Assembly (NCBI GenBank): GCA_041393395.1
Contig: JAWKKG010000003.1
Span: forward strand, 496,001-560,000
From: JAGQIB01 sp041393395
GTDB lineage: Bacteria > ARS69
Direction: 5' to 3'
Length of the DNA stretch: 64,000 bases
A model generated the notes under the pieces. The model saw only the letters and a program-made list of their open reading frames with translations. It was not told the DNA's origin and ran no database searches. Below, piece after piece: positions 45,243 to 55,319 of this stretch (within the stretch, counting starts at the first letter, position 1; the number at the start of each line of letters is the position of its first letter). The position numbers and the translations under genes are program-made.

Positions 45243-48200
45243 ATGGCCGAGCATTCGCGCGAGTTCCTCACGTCCGCGTCCGGCGCCGAGCGTCGGGCGG
45301 CGATCCTCGAGTTTCTGGGTCGATTCCGGCCCGGAACCGAGATCCTCCTCGTGGGCCCCACCCGCGACGCGGTCGACGACTTCGTCCGGGACCACGCGGC
45401 CCGGACCGGAGCCACGTTCGGCCTGCACCGCTACGGACTCTGGCAACTCGTCTCCACCGTGGCCGCCACGGAGCTGGCGACCGAGGGCCTCGCTCCCGCG
45501 ACCCAGCTCGGACTGGAGGCGGTCGCCGCCCGCGCCACGCACGAGGCGATCGAGCGCGGTCAGGTCTCCCGCCTGGCGGACGTCGGCGCGAGCCCCGGTT
45601 TCGCGGGAGCGCTCGCGTCGTCACTCGGCGAGCTGCGGCTGGCCGGTCTCGACATCAAGCGTCTCGCCGACGTTCGCGGCCTCGACGAGCTGCACGCGCT
45701 CGCCTCGATCTTCGAGCGCGAGCTCGAGTCGCAGCGCGTCGCGGATCGTGCGGCGCTCCTGCGACTCGCGACCTGGGCGTGGCGGCGTCCTCACTGGGCC
45801 ACGCTGCGCGCCGCACCGCTCGTGCTGATCGACCTCCACCTCGCCACTCATCGCGAGACCGAGCTGATCGAGGCACTCGTGCGCACGAGCCCCGCCGTCC
45901 TCGCCACCGTGCCGGCCGGCGATCGCGTCACGCGCGACGCCTTGAAGCGTGCCGGCCTCGCCGAGCGTCCGCGCGGCCGCGGCTCCGTCGCGCCCACGGA
46001 GACGAGTCTCGAACGCCTGCGACGCTGGCTGTTCGTCACGGAGGAGGAGCCGTCGTCCGCCGTGCCGGACGGTTCCGTGCGTTTCCTCTCCGCGCCCGGC
46101 GAGGCACGCGAGTGCGTGGAGATTGCGCGCGGCATCCTCGACGAGGCCCGTCGCGGCACGCGCTTCGACGAGATCGCCGTGTTCGTGCGTGCCCCCGAGG
46201 TCTATTCCGCGCACCTCGCCACCGCGTTCCGCCGGGCGGGCATCCCGTCGTGGTTCGCGCGCGGCACGCAGCGCCCGGACCCGGCCGGTCGCGCGTTCCT
46301 GGCGCTGCTTGCGTGCTGCGCGGAGCGTCTCTCGGCGAAGCGGTTCGCCGAGTACCTGTCGTTCGCGCAGGTGCCGGATCCGGATCCCGCGGGCGCGCCG
46401 CCGACCGTCGAGGAGACCCCGTGGGTCGGTCCCTCCGAGGAGGAGTTCGGGCCGGCCGCCGTCGCCGCCGCCGGGGCGCAGCTCTCTCTCTTTGCCCCCG
46501 CGACGTCGCCCGCGCCCGCGCCACCCCCATCGTCCGCCGCCGCGCCCGCCGCCGCTCCGCCGGAGAGCCACGGATCGCTCCGCGCCCCGTGGAAGTGGGA
46601 GGAGTTGCTCGTGGAAGCGGCCGTGATCGGCGGACGCGATCGCTGGAAGCGTCGGCTGGACGGGCTCGCCGAGGAGCTGAAGCGCAAGCTCCGCGAGGCG
46701 GAGGGCCTCGACCCCGAGTCGCCGCGCACGCGTGGCGTGCGGCGCGAGCTCGAGAACGTCGGCCACCTCGAACGATTCGCGCTGCCGCTCATCGACGCGC
46801 TCGACGCGTTGCCCGCATCCGCGCCCTGGGGCGAATGGCTCGACGCGTTGAAACGTCTCGCGCCGCGCGCGCTGCGCCGCCCGGAGCGCGTGCTCGAGGT
46901 GCTCGACGAGCTCGCTCCGATGGCGGGGGTGGGCCCGGTGGCGATCCACGAAGTGCGCGGCGTCCTCACGGAGCGACTCGGCACGCTCGAGGAGGAGCGC
47001 GCGGAGCATCGGTTCGGTCGCGTGTTCGTCGCCACGCCGGAGGGTGCGCGCGGTCGCGTGTTCCGTGTGGTGTTCGTGCCGGGACTGGCCGAGCGCATCT
47101 TCCCGCGCCGCCCGCGCGAGGATCCCCTGCTGCTGGACGAGAATCGCCAGGAGCTCTCGGCCGCGCTGCGCACGCAGGAGGAGCGGGGCGCGGAGGAGCG
47201 GATGCTGCTGCGGCACGCGGTCGGTGCGGCGTCCGAGCGGCTCGTGCTGTCCTACCCGCGCGTGGAAGTGGCGGAGGGCCGTCCGCGCGTGCCGTCTTTC
47301 TACGCGCTCGACGTCGCGCGGGCGCAGCGCGGCGAGATCCCGGACTGGGAGCAGCTCGAGCGCGAGGCGGAAACCGAGGCGAGCGCACGTCTCGCGTGGC
47401 CGGCGCCGCACGACGCGAGCCGCGCGATCGACGCGGCCGAGCACGATCTCGCGTCCATCGAGCCGCTGCTGGACGCGCCGGTGGAGGACGCCCGCGGCCG
47501 CGCGCGCTATCTCCTCGAGCTGAACGATCACCTCGCGCGCGCGCTGCGGTCGCAGTGGGCGCGCTGGTGGCGACGCTGGTGGCCGTCGGACGGAATCGTC
47601 CGCACGACGGAGGAGACGGCGCCGATCCTCGCGACCCAGCGTCTCTCGGAGCGCGCGTACTCGCCGACGTCGCTCGAGCGCTACGCCGCCTGCCCGTACC
47701 GCTTCTACCTGTCGGCGATCCAGCGCCTCCAGCCGCGCGAGGACGTGGCGCCCATCGTGCAGCTCGATCCGCTCACGAAGGGAAGCATGGTGCACGAGAT
47801 CCAGGCCCGCACGCTGCGTGCGCTCCGCGACGACGATCGCCTGCCGCTCGTGCCGGAGGAGCTCGAGGACGCGCGCGCGATGCTCGATCAGCAGGTCGAT
47901 CTCGTGGCGCGCACGTGGCGCGACGAGCTCGCGCCCGCGATCGAGCGCGTGTGGGAAGACGAGGTCGCCGACATCCGCGCGGATCTCCGCGTGTGGCTGC
48001 GTGGATTCGTGGGATCGGAATGGACGCCCGCGCACTTCGAGCTCTCGTTCGGGCTCGTGGAGGCGCGTGGCGACCCGGCCGCGGTCGCCGAGGACGTGCG
48101 CGTCGACGGGGGCTGGCGGCTGCGCGGGGCGATCGACCTCGTGGAGAGGCGCGGCTCGGATCTCCGCGTGACGGATCACAAGACGGGCATGGTGCGCGTG

Positions 48201-48557
48201 CCCGAGGGCTCGATCGTGTCGGGCGGAGAGTCGCTGCAGCCGCTGCTCTACAGCCTGGCCGCCACACGGATGCTCGACGCGCCCGTGGTGGAAGCGCGCC
48301 TTTCCTACTGCACCGCGCGCGGCGGATTCGTCGATCGCGTGGTGCCGGTGAACGAGTGGACGCTGCTGCAGGCACAGCAGGTGCTGCAGCGCATCGATCG
48401 CGCGGTCCAGGACGGCCATCTCATGCCGGCCCCGAAGCGGGACGCGTGTCGCTGGTGCGACTTCCGCACGGTCTGCGGTCCGCACGAGGAGGTGCGTACC
48501 GCGCGCAAGGACCCGGCGCTGCTCGAGGAACTGCGCGACCTGAGGGAGCAGCCATGA
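45243..48557 (+). CDS. addB: AddB-type subunit of the AddAB helicase-nuclease
   Basis: The 1104-residue product matches AddB: a diverged, inactive helicase-like N-terminal region and a C-terminal PD-(D/E)XK nuclease with RVTDHKTGMVRVPEG. The nuclease is framed by four cysteines for an Fe-S cluster (YAACPYRFYLSAI, then CRWCDFRTVC near the end). AddAB resects double-strand breaks for RecA. The usual Walker A is not recognisable here, as in Gram-negative AddB. An Ala/Pro-rich linker sits at about 415-445. The start lacks a ribosome site and has a -10 at the leaderless distance. The stop overlaps addA by 4 bp. Confidence 0.85.
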   Translation: MAEHSREFLTSASGAERRAAILEFLGRFRPGTEILLVGPTRDAVDDFVRDHAARTGATFGLHRYGLWQLVSTVAATELATEGLAPATQLGLEAVAARATHEAIERGQVSRLADVGASPGFAGALASSLGELRLAGLDIKRLADVRGLDELHALASIFERELESQRVADRAALLRLATWAWRRPHWATLRAAPLVLIDLHLATHRETELIEALVRTSPAVLATVPAGDRVTRDALKRAGLAERPRGRGSVAPTETSLERLRRWLFVTEEEPSSAVPDGSVRFLSAPGEARECVEIARGILDEARRGTRFDEIAVFVRAPEVYSAHLATAFRRAGIPSWFARGTQRPDPAGRAFLALLACCAERLSAKRFAEYLSFAQVPDPDPAGAPPTVEETPWVGPSEEEFGPAAVAAAGAQLSLFAPATSPAPAPPPSSAAAPAAAPPESHGSLRAPWKWEELLVEAAVIGGRDRWKRRLDGLAEELKRKLREAEGLDPESPRTRGVRRELENVGHLERFALPLIDALDALPASAPWGEWLDALKRLAPRALRRPERVLEVLDELAPMAGVGPVAIHEVRGVLTERLGTLEEERAEHRFGRVFVATPEGARGRVFRVVFVPGLAERIFPRRPREDPLLLDENRQELSAALRTQEERGAEERMLLRHAVGAASERLVLSYPRVEVAEGRPRVPSFYALDVARAQRGEIPDWEQLEREAETEASARLAWPAPHDASRAIDAAEHDLASIEPLLDAPVEDARGRARYLLELNDHLARALRSQWARWWRRWWPSDGIVRTTEETAPILATQRLSERAYSPTSLERYAACPYRFYLSAIQRLQPREDVAPIVQLDPLTKGSMVHEIQARTLRALRDDDRLPLVPEELEDARAMLDQQVDLVARTWRDELAPAIERVWEDEVADIRADLRVWLRGFVGSEWTPAHFELSFGLVEARGDPAAVAEDVRVDGGWRLRGAIDLVERRGSDLRVTDHKTGMVRVPEGSIVSGGESLQPLLYSLAATRMLDAPVVEARLSYCTARGGFVDRVVPVNEWTLLQAQQVLQRIDRAVQDGHLMPAPKRDACRWCDFRTVCGPHEEVRTARKDPALLEELRDLREQP

Positions 48558-51500
48558 GCGATGCCGTGCGCCGCGAGCCGGCGGACCAGACCGAGCGCAA
48601 CGTCATCCAGCGGGAGCTCGATCAGACGCTCGTGGTGGAGGCCTCCGCGGGCACCGGCAAGACGACCGCGCTCGTGGGCCGCATCGTGGAGGTGCTCGCG
48701 GAGGGGCGCGCGAAGGTCGATCGCATCGTGGCGGTGACGTTCACGGAGAAGGCGGCCGGCGAGCTGAAGCTCCGCCTGCGTTCCGGGCTCGAGAAGGCTC
48801 GCGGAGAGGCGGTGGCGGGCGGGCCACGGGCAAAGAACCTGACGGAGGCGCTCTCCCGGCTGGAGGAGGCGCGCGTCGGCACGATTCACGGCTTCTGCGC
48901 GGACCTGCTGCGCGAGCGCTCGATCGAGGCCGGTGTGGACCCGCGCTTCGAGTCGATGACGGAGCCCGAGGCGCAACGTCTGTACGAGGAGGCGTTCGGC
49001 CTCTGGCTGCAGGAGCGTCTCGAGAATCCGCCGGAAGGCGTGCGACGTTCGCTGCGCCGCGAGGCGCGACGGGACGAGGGGCCGATCGCGCGGCTGCGCA
49101 GCGCGGGCTGGACGCTCGTGGAATGGCGGGATTTCCCGGGCGTCTGGGAACGTCGGCCGTTCGCGCGCGAGAAGCGCGTCGACGGTCTCGTGAACCGCCT
49201 GCACGAGTTCGCGGATCTCACGGGCAACTGCGAGCGCCCGGCGCGGGACAATCTGTTCCAGGACACGGAACCGGCGCGTCGGCTGAGCCGCGAGGTTCGT
49301 ACGGCCGAGGACGTGCGCGAGCGCGACTACGACGGTCTGGAGGCGCGGCTCGTGGCCCTGCTGTCGTATCGCTTCCGGCGCGTGCGCAAGGGGAGCGGCA
49401 AGCGCTACGGCGAGAACCTGCCGCGCGAGAACGTGCTCGCGGCGCACGCCGAGTTCGTGCGCGAGCTCGAGACATTCGCGACCGACGCCGACGCGGACCT
49501 CGCCGCGCTGCTGCACGGCGAGCTGTTCGAGACGATCGAGCGTTACGAGCTCCTGAAGCAACGGCGGGGCCGGGTCGATTTCCTGGATCTCCTGCTCGCC
49601 ACGCGCAATCTCGTGCGCGACAACCGGGAGGTTCGCGCCGGCTTCCAGCGTCGCTTCGAGCGCATCTTCGTGGACGAGTTCCAGGACACCGATCCGCTCC
49701 AGGCGGAGATCCTGCTGCTGCTCGCGGCGGCGGACTCCGCGGTGGACGACTGGCGCGCGGTGGTGCCCGCGCCCGGCAAGCTGTTCCTGGTGGGGGATCC
49801 GAAGCAGTCGATCTACCGGTTCCGCCGCGCGGACATCGGCGTGTACTTCGAGGTGCGCGAGCAGCTCGTCGCGAACGGCGCGCGGGTGGTCCGGCTCACC
49901 ACGAGCTTCCGTTCGTCGCCGCGGATCCAGCGCGTGGTCAACGCCGCGTTCGAGTTCGAGCTGGACGGCGATCGCGAGTCGCAGCAGGCCGACTGGGCGC
50001 CGCTGTTCCCGCACCGCGACGATCCGGCGGAGCAGCCGTCGGTGGTCGCGTTGCCCGTGCCGTCCCCGTACGGCGGCTGGGGCCGGGTGACGAAGACCGC
50101 GATCGACGGCTCGCTGCCGGACGCGGTCGCCGCGTTCGTCCACTGGCTGCTGACGGAGAGCGGCTGGACGGTGACCGAACGCGATCGCGACGAACGCGTG
50201 CCGATCGCGCCGCGTCACGTGTGCCTGCTGTTCCGGCGCATGGAGAGCTGGGGCGGCGACGTCACGCGCGGATACGTCGACGCGCTGGAGGCGCGCGGGA
50301 TCCGACACCTGCTCGTGGGCGGCCGCTCGTTCCACGAGCGCGAGGAAGTGGAGACACTCCGCACGGCGCTCACCGCGATCGAGTGGCCGGACGACGAGCT
50401 CGCCGTGTTTGCCACCGTCAAGGGCCCGCTGTTCGCGGTGGGAGACGAAGAGCTGCTCGAGTACCGGCTCGCGGACGGCCCGCGTCCGCGCCCGCTGCAT
50501 CCGTTCCGGCGCGTCGCCGACGTTCCGGATCGTCTCGCGCCGATCGACGCGGCGCTCGAGCTGCTCGGTCGCCTGCACCGGGAGCGCAATCGTCGCCCGA
50601 TCGCGGAGACCGTGCATCGGCTGCTCGACGCCACGCGCGCGCACGCGATGTTCGTGCTGCGCCCGTCCGGCGAGCAGGCGCTCGCGAACGTGCTGCACGT
50701 GGCCGAGCAGGCGCGCACCTACGAGAGCGCGGGCGGCATCTCGTTCCGCGGGTTCGTGGAGCGGCTGCTGGAGGAGGCGGGCGCGCGGCGCGCGTCCGAG
50801 GCACCGATCCTGGAAGAGGGGAGCGAAGGCGTCCGCCTGATGACGGTGCATCGCGCGAAGGGGCTCGAGTTTCCGGTGGTGATCCTGGCGGACATGACCG
50901 CGGACATCGCGCGGCGGCAGGCGTCGCGCGTGGTGGACCCGGGGCGGGAGCGCTGCGCAGTGCGCATCGCCGGCTGGGCGCCGGCGGAGCTGACGGACCA
51001 CCAGGAGCTCGAGGTCGATCGCGACCGCGCCGAGGGTGTGCGCCTCGCGTACGTCGCGGCCACGCGCGCGCGCGACCTGCTCGTGGTGCCGGCCCTCGGC
51101 GACGGTCCCTGGGGCGAGCGGACGGACGAGTCGCTCGGCGGATGGATCGCGCCGCTGAACCGGGCCATCTACCCGCCACCGGACGCGCAACGCCGGGCCG
51201 AGATCGCGCCCGGCTGTCCGAAGTTCGGGCGGGACTCGGTGCTCGATCGCCCGATGGACCCGGAAGGCGACGTGAGCGTGCAGCCCGGTCTGCACCGCAT
51301 CGCCGAGCGGGAAGTCGTGTGGTGGGACCCGGGCGCGCTCGAGCTCTCGGTGGAGGCGCGCCAGGGAATCCGGCGCGAGGAGCTGCTGAGTCGCGAGGTC
51401 GACGAGTCCGTGGTGCAGGAAGGCGTCGCGCGGTACCGCGACTGGGAGAGGACCCGCGGGGAAGCGATCGCGACGGCCGCGCGTCCGAGCGTGCAGCCGC

Positions 51501-52039
51501 TGACCGCGCGCGCGTGGGCGGCGCGACGGCTGGAGCAGGCGGGACCCGCGTGGGCGGACGGCATCGCCGTGGAGGAGATCGCGCGCGAGCGCGGGCGACC
51601 GAAGGGGCCGCGGTTCGGCGCGCTCGTCCACGCGGTGCTCGCGATCACGCCACTCGACGCGGACGACGAGCGCGTGGCCGGCATCACGGAGGTGCAGGGG
51701 CGCGTGCTCGGCGCGACACCGGAGGAAGTGAAGGCCGCGCGCCGGGTGGCGCGCAAGGTGCTCGATCACCCGCTGCTCGATCGCGCCCGCGACGCGCAGG
51801 TGCGGCAGGCGTGCCGCCGGGAGACCCCGCTCACGATGTCCACGCCGGAGGGCGAGCTCGTGGAGGGCGTGCTCGATCTCGCGTTCGAGGAGCGCGACGG
51901 GTGGACCGTGGTGGACTTCAAGTCCGACTCGGAGCTCGACGAGGCGCTGCCCGCGTATCGCGCGCAGGTGCAGGCCTACGTGGAGATGCTCGCGAAGGCC
52001 ACCGGGGCCAGGGCGAACGGCGTGCTGCTGCGCGTGTAG
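48554..52039 (+). CDS. addA: AddA-type UvrD helicase-nuclease subunit
   Basis: The 1161-residue protein is a superfamily 1A helicase: Walker A VEASAGTGKTTALVGR, motif Ia VTFTEKAAGELK, Walker B RIFVDEFQDTDPLQ, motif III VGDPKQSIYRFRRA, motif V MTVHRAKGLEFPVVI and motif VI YVAATRARDLLVV. A C-terminal RecB-like nuclease carries EGVLDLAFEERDGWTVVDFKSD (the catalytic D...DFK set). With AddB it forms the Chi-regulated AddAB complex that processes DNA ends. The ATG overlaps the addB stop by 4 bp, so the subunits are made together. Confidence 0.92.
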   Translation: MSDAVRREPADQTERNVIQRELDQTLVVEASAGTGKTTALVGRIVEVLAEGRAKVDRIVAVTFTEKAAGELKLRLRSGLEKARGEAVAGGPRAKNLTEALSRLEEARVGTIHGFCADLLRERSIEAGVDPRFESMTEPEAQRLYEEAFGLWLQERLENPPEGVRRSLRREARRDEGPIARLRSAGWTLVEWRDFPGVWERRPFAREKRVDGLVNRLHEFADLTGNCERPARDNLFQDTEPARRLSREVRTAEDVRERDYDGLEARLVALLSYRFRRVRKGSGKRYGENLPRENVLAAHAEFVRELETFATDADADLAALLHGELFETIERYELLKQRRGRVDFLDLLLATRNLVRDNREVRAGFQRRFERIFVDEFQDTDPLQAEILLLLAAADSAVDDWRAVVPAPGKLFLVGDPKQSIYRFRRADIGVYFEVREQLVANGARVVRLTTSFRSSPRIQRVVNAAFEFELDGDRESQQADWAPLFPHRDDPAEQPSVVALPVPSPYGGWGRVTKTAIDGSLPDAVAAFVHWLLTESGWTVTERDRDERVPIAPRHVCLLFRRMESWGGDVTRGYVDALEARGIRHLLVGGRSFHEREEVETLRTALTAIEWPDDELAVFATVKGPLFAVGDEELLEYRLADGPRPRPLHPFRRVADVPDRLAPIDAALELLGRLHRERNRRPIAETVHRLLDATRAHAMFVLRPSGEQALANVLHVAEQARTYESAGGISFRGFVERLLEEAGARRASEAPILEEGSEGVRLMTVHRAKGLEFPVVILADMTADIARRQASRVVDPGRERCAVRIAGWAPAELTDHQELEVDRDRAEGVRLAYVAATRARDLLVVPALGDGPWGERTDESLGGWIAPLNRAIYPPPDAQRRAEIAPGCPKFGRDSVLDRPMDPEGDVSVQPGLHRIAEREVVWWDPGALELSVEARQGIRREELLSREVDESVVQEGVARYRDWERTRGEAIATAARPSVQPLTARAWAARRLEQAGPAWADGIAVEEIARERGRPKGPRFGALVHAVLAITPLDADDERVAGITEVQGRVLGATPEEVKAARRVARKVLDHPLLDRARDAQVRQACRRETPLTMSTPEGELVEGVLDLAFEERDGWTVVDFKSDSELDEALPAYRAQVQAYVEMLAKATGARANGVLLRV

Positions 52040-52074
52040 AGACACCGTCGTCGGTCCCCGGGGACTCGGCGTCT

Positions 52075-52097
52075 GTCCCACGTGGGTGGGGTGGGAC
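52075..52097 (+). repeat. Inverted repeat after addA
   Basis: GTCCCAC (52075-52081) and GTGGGAC (52091-52097) flank 9 bp, with GGCG/CGCC just outside giving a longer bulged stem. It could be a terminator for the addBA transcript, but it lacks a T tract. Confidence 0.35.
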
Positions 52098-52141
52098 GCC
52101 GTCCTGCGCTAGCTTCTCGGGAACTCTCTCCGGGAGGCCCC

Positions 52142-52909
52142 ATGCCTGTCCTCACTCGCCAGACCATCATCGACGCCCTCGCCACGGGCCTCGCGCGCGA
52201 GCCGTGGATCCTCGCCGCCACGCTCGGCGGCAGCTTCGCCACCGGTCGTGTGGACGAGTACTCGGACATCGATCTCGGAATCCTCGTGGAAGACGATCGC
52301 GTGGAGGACGCGTTCGTCGTGCTTCGCGACATCCTGGTGTCGCTGTCGCCGATCGAGGTCGAACATCGACTGCCCGATCCGACCTGGCACGGGAGCTCGC
52401 AGGTGTTCGTGCGTCTCGCGAACGCGAGCCCGCACCACTTCGTGGACGCCTGCGTGATCAAGCGATGCGACCGGGACTCGTTCGGCGAGGAGGAACGTCA
52501 CGGGGTGGCCCTCGTGCTGTTCGATCGCGAGGGGCTCGTGCGCACGGTGCCGCTCGACCGCGAAGCGCTCGCGGCGAAGATGCGGGCCCGCCTGCAGACG
52601 CTTCGCGAGACCTACGTGATGTTCCAGCCGCTCGTGGAACGCGCGGTCGCGCGCGGTCACGTGGCCGAGGCCACCTACTGGTACGTGAACCTCACGCTCA
52701 AGGGTCTCGTGGAAGTGCTGCGCATGCGGCATTGCCCGGACCGCTGGGACTTCGGGTTCCGCTACCTGGACCGCGATCTCCCCGCGGAGAAACGTCGCGC
52801 GGTGGAGGCGCTCTGCTTCCCGCGCGACGCGCAGGAGCTGGCCGCGTTCCGGGTGCGGGCGGAGGCGATGTTCCGGGAGGAGATCGCGGCGCTCGACTCC
52901 GAACCCTGA
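52142..52909 (+). CDS. MNT-type nucleotidyltransferase domain protein
   Basis: The 255-residue product has the minimal nucleotidyltransferase signature GGSFATGRVDEYSDIDLGI (GS...DxD). Further acidic and basic motifs and a C-terminal helical region (about 150-255) resemble aminoglycoside-type or DUF4037-like transferases. It could nucleotidylate a small molecule or protein; the substrate is unknown. GGGAGG lies 4 bp before the ATG. It is convergent with the kinase gene (6 bp apart). No HEPN partner is adjacent, which argues against a classic MNT/HEPN toxin-antitoxin pair. Confidence 0.75.
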   Translation: MPVLTRQTIIDALATGLAREPWILAATLGGSFATGRVDEYSDIDLGILVEDDRVEDAFVVLRDILVSLSPIEVEHRLPDPTWHGSSQVFVRLANASPHHFVDACVIKRCDRDSFGEEERHGVALVLFDREGLVRTVPLDREALAAKMRARLQTLRETYVMFQPLVERAVARGHVAEATYWYVNLTLKGLVEVLRMRHCPDRWDFGFRYLDRDLPAEKRRAVEALCFPRDAQELAAFRVRAEAMFREEIAALDSEP

Positions 52910-52915
52910 TCTCGC

Positions 52916-54670
52916 CTACGGATTCCGCAACTCGATCTCCCGCAGCCACAGATCCCGCGCGTCACTCGCGGCCCGGAAACCCTTCGCGATGTCCGCGAGG
53001 CGCCCGCTCGACGTCTCCTGCTCGCGCGACGGCTTCATTCCCGCGATGCCCCGCAGGCCGTCCAGGGCCTCGGCCGGAAGCTCCGCGTACGCGAGCAGCA
53101 CGCCCGGCTGCGCGGACGGAATCGACGCGAGCTCGCGCTCGATCGGCGGCAGCGCCTCGCGCGACGACACCACCAGAATCGTCTCGCGGCCGCCCGCCGA
53201 CGTGACCTCCCAGTCCTGCGAGATGCCGCCCAGGTCGCCGGGCAATCGGTGGCGACCCGGCGGCAGCGGGTTCTGCTGCGCGAGGCCTTCCACCGGGAAC
53301 AGCACGTACATCTCGCCGTTCTCGTCCTCGTCGATCACGTAGACGTGCACGGGCTCCTTGGTCTCGACCTCGAGCGACAGCCGGTCGCCCGGCGCCACCG
53401 CGTCGCCGGAGCGGAGTGTGCGCGTGCCGTCTTCCGTGGCGGCGTACAGCGTGGCGTCCAGTCGGAGCGTGCCGGCGGGCCCGCCCCCGAACAGCTTCCA
53501 GCCGAGGATCGCCACCGCGAGCGTGGCGGCGAGAGCGAGCGTCATCCGGCCGAACGGGAACGTCCGGTGCTCGGAGGGACCGGGCACGATCTTCGCGGCC
53601 GGCGCGGAGACGTCGAGACACGACGCGAGCGCGCGCTCCATCTCGCCCGCACTCCCGAAACGCGCGGACGGATCGGATGCGAGCGCCCGCTCCACCACGC
53701 GCACGAAATCGGCCGGCAGGTCCGCGCGCACGTCGCGCAGCGGAATCGACTCGCCGCGCTCGTGACGCGCCATGAGGTCGCCGAACGTCTGCGCCGGCAC
53801 GGGGTAGCGATTCGACACGAGCCGGTACAGCAGCACGCCGAGCGCGTACAGGTCCGCACGCGGGTCGGGTGCTCCGCCGCGCAGCACCTCGGGCGCCATA
53901 CTGAGTGGCGTGCCGGTCGGCGCGCGATCCGTCGCCGCGACGTTTCCGTCCGGAGCGAACTCGCGACCGGAGCCGAAGTCCACGAGCACGATCTCGCCGC
54001 CGGCGTCGCGCATCACGTTCGACGCCTTCACGTCGCCGTGCACGAGACCCGCGCCGTGGATCGCGGCGAGCGCGCGGCACAGCGCGGTGCCGACCACCAC
54101 GGCATCCGGCGCGGACAGCACGCCGTCGTTCGCGAGGCGTTCTTCCAGCGTGCGGCCGGACAGCAGCTCGGACCACAGGCCCACGCGCCCGTCGTGCTCG
54201 TCGGCTCCGTGTACCGTGACCACGTTCGGGTGATTCACGCGCGCCAGGCGACGTCCCTCCTCGAGGAAACGTCGCGCGGCCTCGGGCGACTCGCCGTCCG
54301 CGTCGCGCGGGCGCAGCAGCTTGAGCGCGACGTCGCGCTGCAGGCGCGGATCGTGCGCGCGGTAGACCTCGCCGTACGCGCCGGCTCCCAGCCGCTCGAG
54401 GACCTGCAGCGGTCCCCACGCGAACAGCATCTCGGGGGCGGGCGCCGACGCGCCGGCCCACGTGCCGCCGGGCGGCGGCGACGCGCTCTCGTCGTAGGAT
54501 CGACCGCTGTCGCGATAGGCGGCGGCGATGCGGGCGAGCGATTCGAGTCCGCGCAGCGGACGCTCGAGATCGCGCGTCTCTTCCAGTGCAGTGTTCCAGT
54601 TCACGGGAGTTTCGTCGGCGACCGCTTCCGCGAAGCGCTCGAGATCCCCGTCATCCGCCTTTCGAGTCAT
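52916..54670 (-). CDS. Transmembrane Ser/Thr protein kinase with DUF4384-like C-terminal domain
   Basis: The 584-residue protein has a Pkn2-type kinase domain (about 85-345): Gly loop LGAGAYGEVYRA, VALKLL lysine, catalytic loop HGDVKASN and DFG in VDFGSGRE. One membrane helix follows (MTLALAATLAVAILGWKLF, about 375-393). The external domain has LEVETKEPVHVYVIDEDENGEMYVLFP, as in DUF4384. The catalytic loop has Gly in place of the usual Arg (HGD for HRD), as in many bacterial and tyrosine-kinase-like kinases that need no activation-loop phosphorylation. It overlaps the sigma-factor gene by 20 bp and probably works with it. Confidence 0.85.
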   Translation of the reverse strand: MTRKADDGDLERFAEAVADETPVNWNTALEETRDLERPLRGLESLARIAAAYRDSGRSYDESASPPPGGTWAGASAPAPEMLFAWGPLQVLERLGAGAYGEVYRAHDPRLQRDVALKLLRPRDADGESPEAARRFLEEGRRLARVNHPNVVTVHGADEHDGRVGLWSELLSGRTLEERLANDGVLSAPDAVVVGTALCRALAAIHGAGLVHGDVKASNVMRDAGGEIVLVDFGSGREFAPDGNVAATDRAPTGTPLSMAPEVLRGGAPDPRADLYALGVLLYRLVSNRYPVPAQTFGDLMARHERGESIPLRDVRADLPADFVRVVERALASDPSARFGSAGEMERALASCLDVSAPAAKIVPGPSEHRTFPFGRMTLALAATLAVAILGWKLFGGGPAGTLRLDATLYAATEDGTRTLRSGDAVAPGDRLSLEVETKEPVHVYVIDEDENGEMYVLFPVEGLAQQNPLPPGRHRLPGDLGGISQDWEVTSAGGRETILVVSSREALPPIERELASIPSAQPGVLLAYAELPAEALDGLRGIAGMKPSREQETSSGRLADIAKGFRAASDARDLWLREIELRNP

Positions 54671-55292
54671 CCATGACCTCCGCCAGCTCGGCCAGCGCTC
54701 GCGTCACCATCATTCTCGCGGCGTTGGCGGAGGGGCTCTCGATCGCGTCGGCGACTTCCTGGTAGGAGAAGCCGAACTCGATCCGAAGCACCACCGCCTC
54801 GCGTTGACGCTCCGGCAGCGTGGCGAGCGCCCGCTCGTACGCCACCATCGTCTCGACGCCCACCGCGTCGACCACGAGGGACGGATCCGCGACCGCGTCG
54901 TCCAGGTCCTTGCGGACCGGGCGACGGTTCACGCGCCGGATCTCGTCCCGGAGCGAATTCAGGAGGATCTGCCGCAGGTAGGCCAGGAACGCGCCCTCTC
55001 GCCGCGGCTCGAAGTCTCCTATCTTGTCCAACGCTCGGATGAGGGTGATCTGCACAAGGTCATCGGTATCGGAGAGATCCCGGGCGTGGGCGGGCAGCCG
55101 CCCGTGGGCCCAGCGCCGCAGAATCGGCAGGTATCGCGCCACGAGGCGGTTCTTGGCCGCCGGATGGCCGTTTCGGACCGCCTGGAGGAGCTCCGCCGTC
55201 CGCTCGAGGTCCGGCGACGGGCCGCCCGCGAGTGGGCCGCGGTCGGGCCCCTCGGGCCCGGGAGGGCCGGCGGGAAAGGCGGGCTGGGTCAA
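54651..55292 (-). CDS. ECF-type sigma-70 factor linked to the Ser/Thr kinase
   Basis: The product (213 residues from the TTG at 55292, which has GGAG 7 bp upstream and an extended -10 about 30 bp upstream) has region 2 (AVRNGHPAAKNRLVARYLP; DLSDTDDLVQITLIRAL) and region 4 (LPERQREAVVLRIEFGFSYQEVADAI). These are typical of the ECF groups encoded next to Pkn2-like kinases in Planctomycetes-like and FCB genomes. A Pro/Gly-rich N-terminus (1-25) precedes region 2. There is no anti-sigma factor nearby, so activation by phosphorylation from the adjacent kinase is plausible. The 20-bp overlap with the kinase gene supports one transcript. Confidence 0.82.
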   Translation of the reverse strand: MTQPAFPAGPPGPEGPDRGPLAGGPSPDLERTAELLQAVRNGHPAAKNRLVARYLPILRRWAHGRLPAHARDLSDTDDLVQITLIRALDKIGDFEPRREGAFLAYLRQILLNSLRDEIRRVNRRPVRKDLDDAVADPSLVVDAVGVETMVAYERALATLPERQREAVVLRIEFGFSYQEVADAIESPSANAARMMVTRALAELAEVMDDSKGG

Positions 55293-55319
55293 GGCGGCGC
55301 TCCGGAACGGGACCCCCGG

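Noticed and set aside
45779..52039. A 2086-residue frame spanning addB and addA
   Set aside because: Only its second half is AddA; the first half is an out-of-frame reading of addB. The real start is the ATG at 48554 overlapping the addB stop.
52142..52909. Reading the nucleotidyltransferase as the antitoxin of an MNT/HEPN toxin-antitoxin pair
   Set aside because: It is longer than minimal MNT proteins and has no adjacent HEPN gene.
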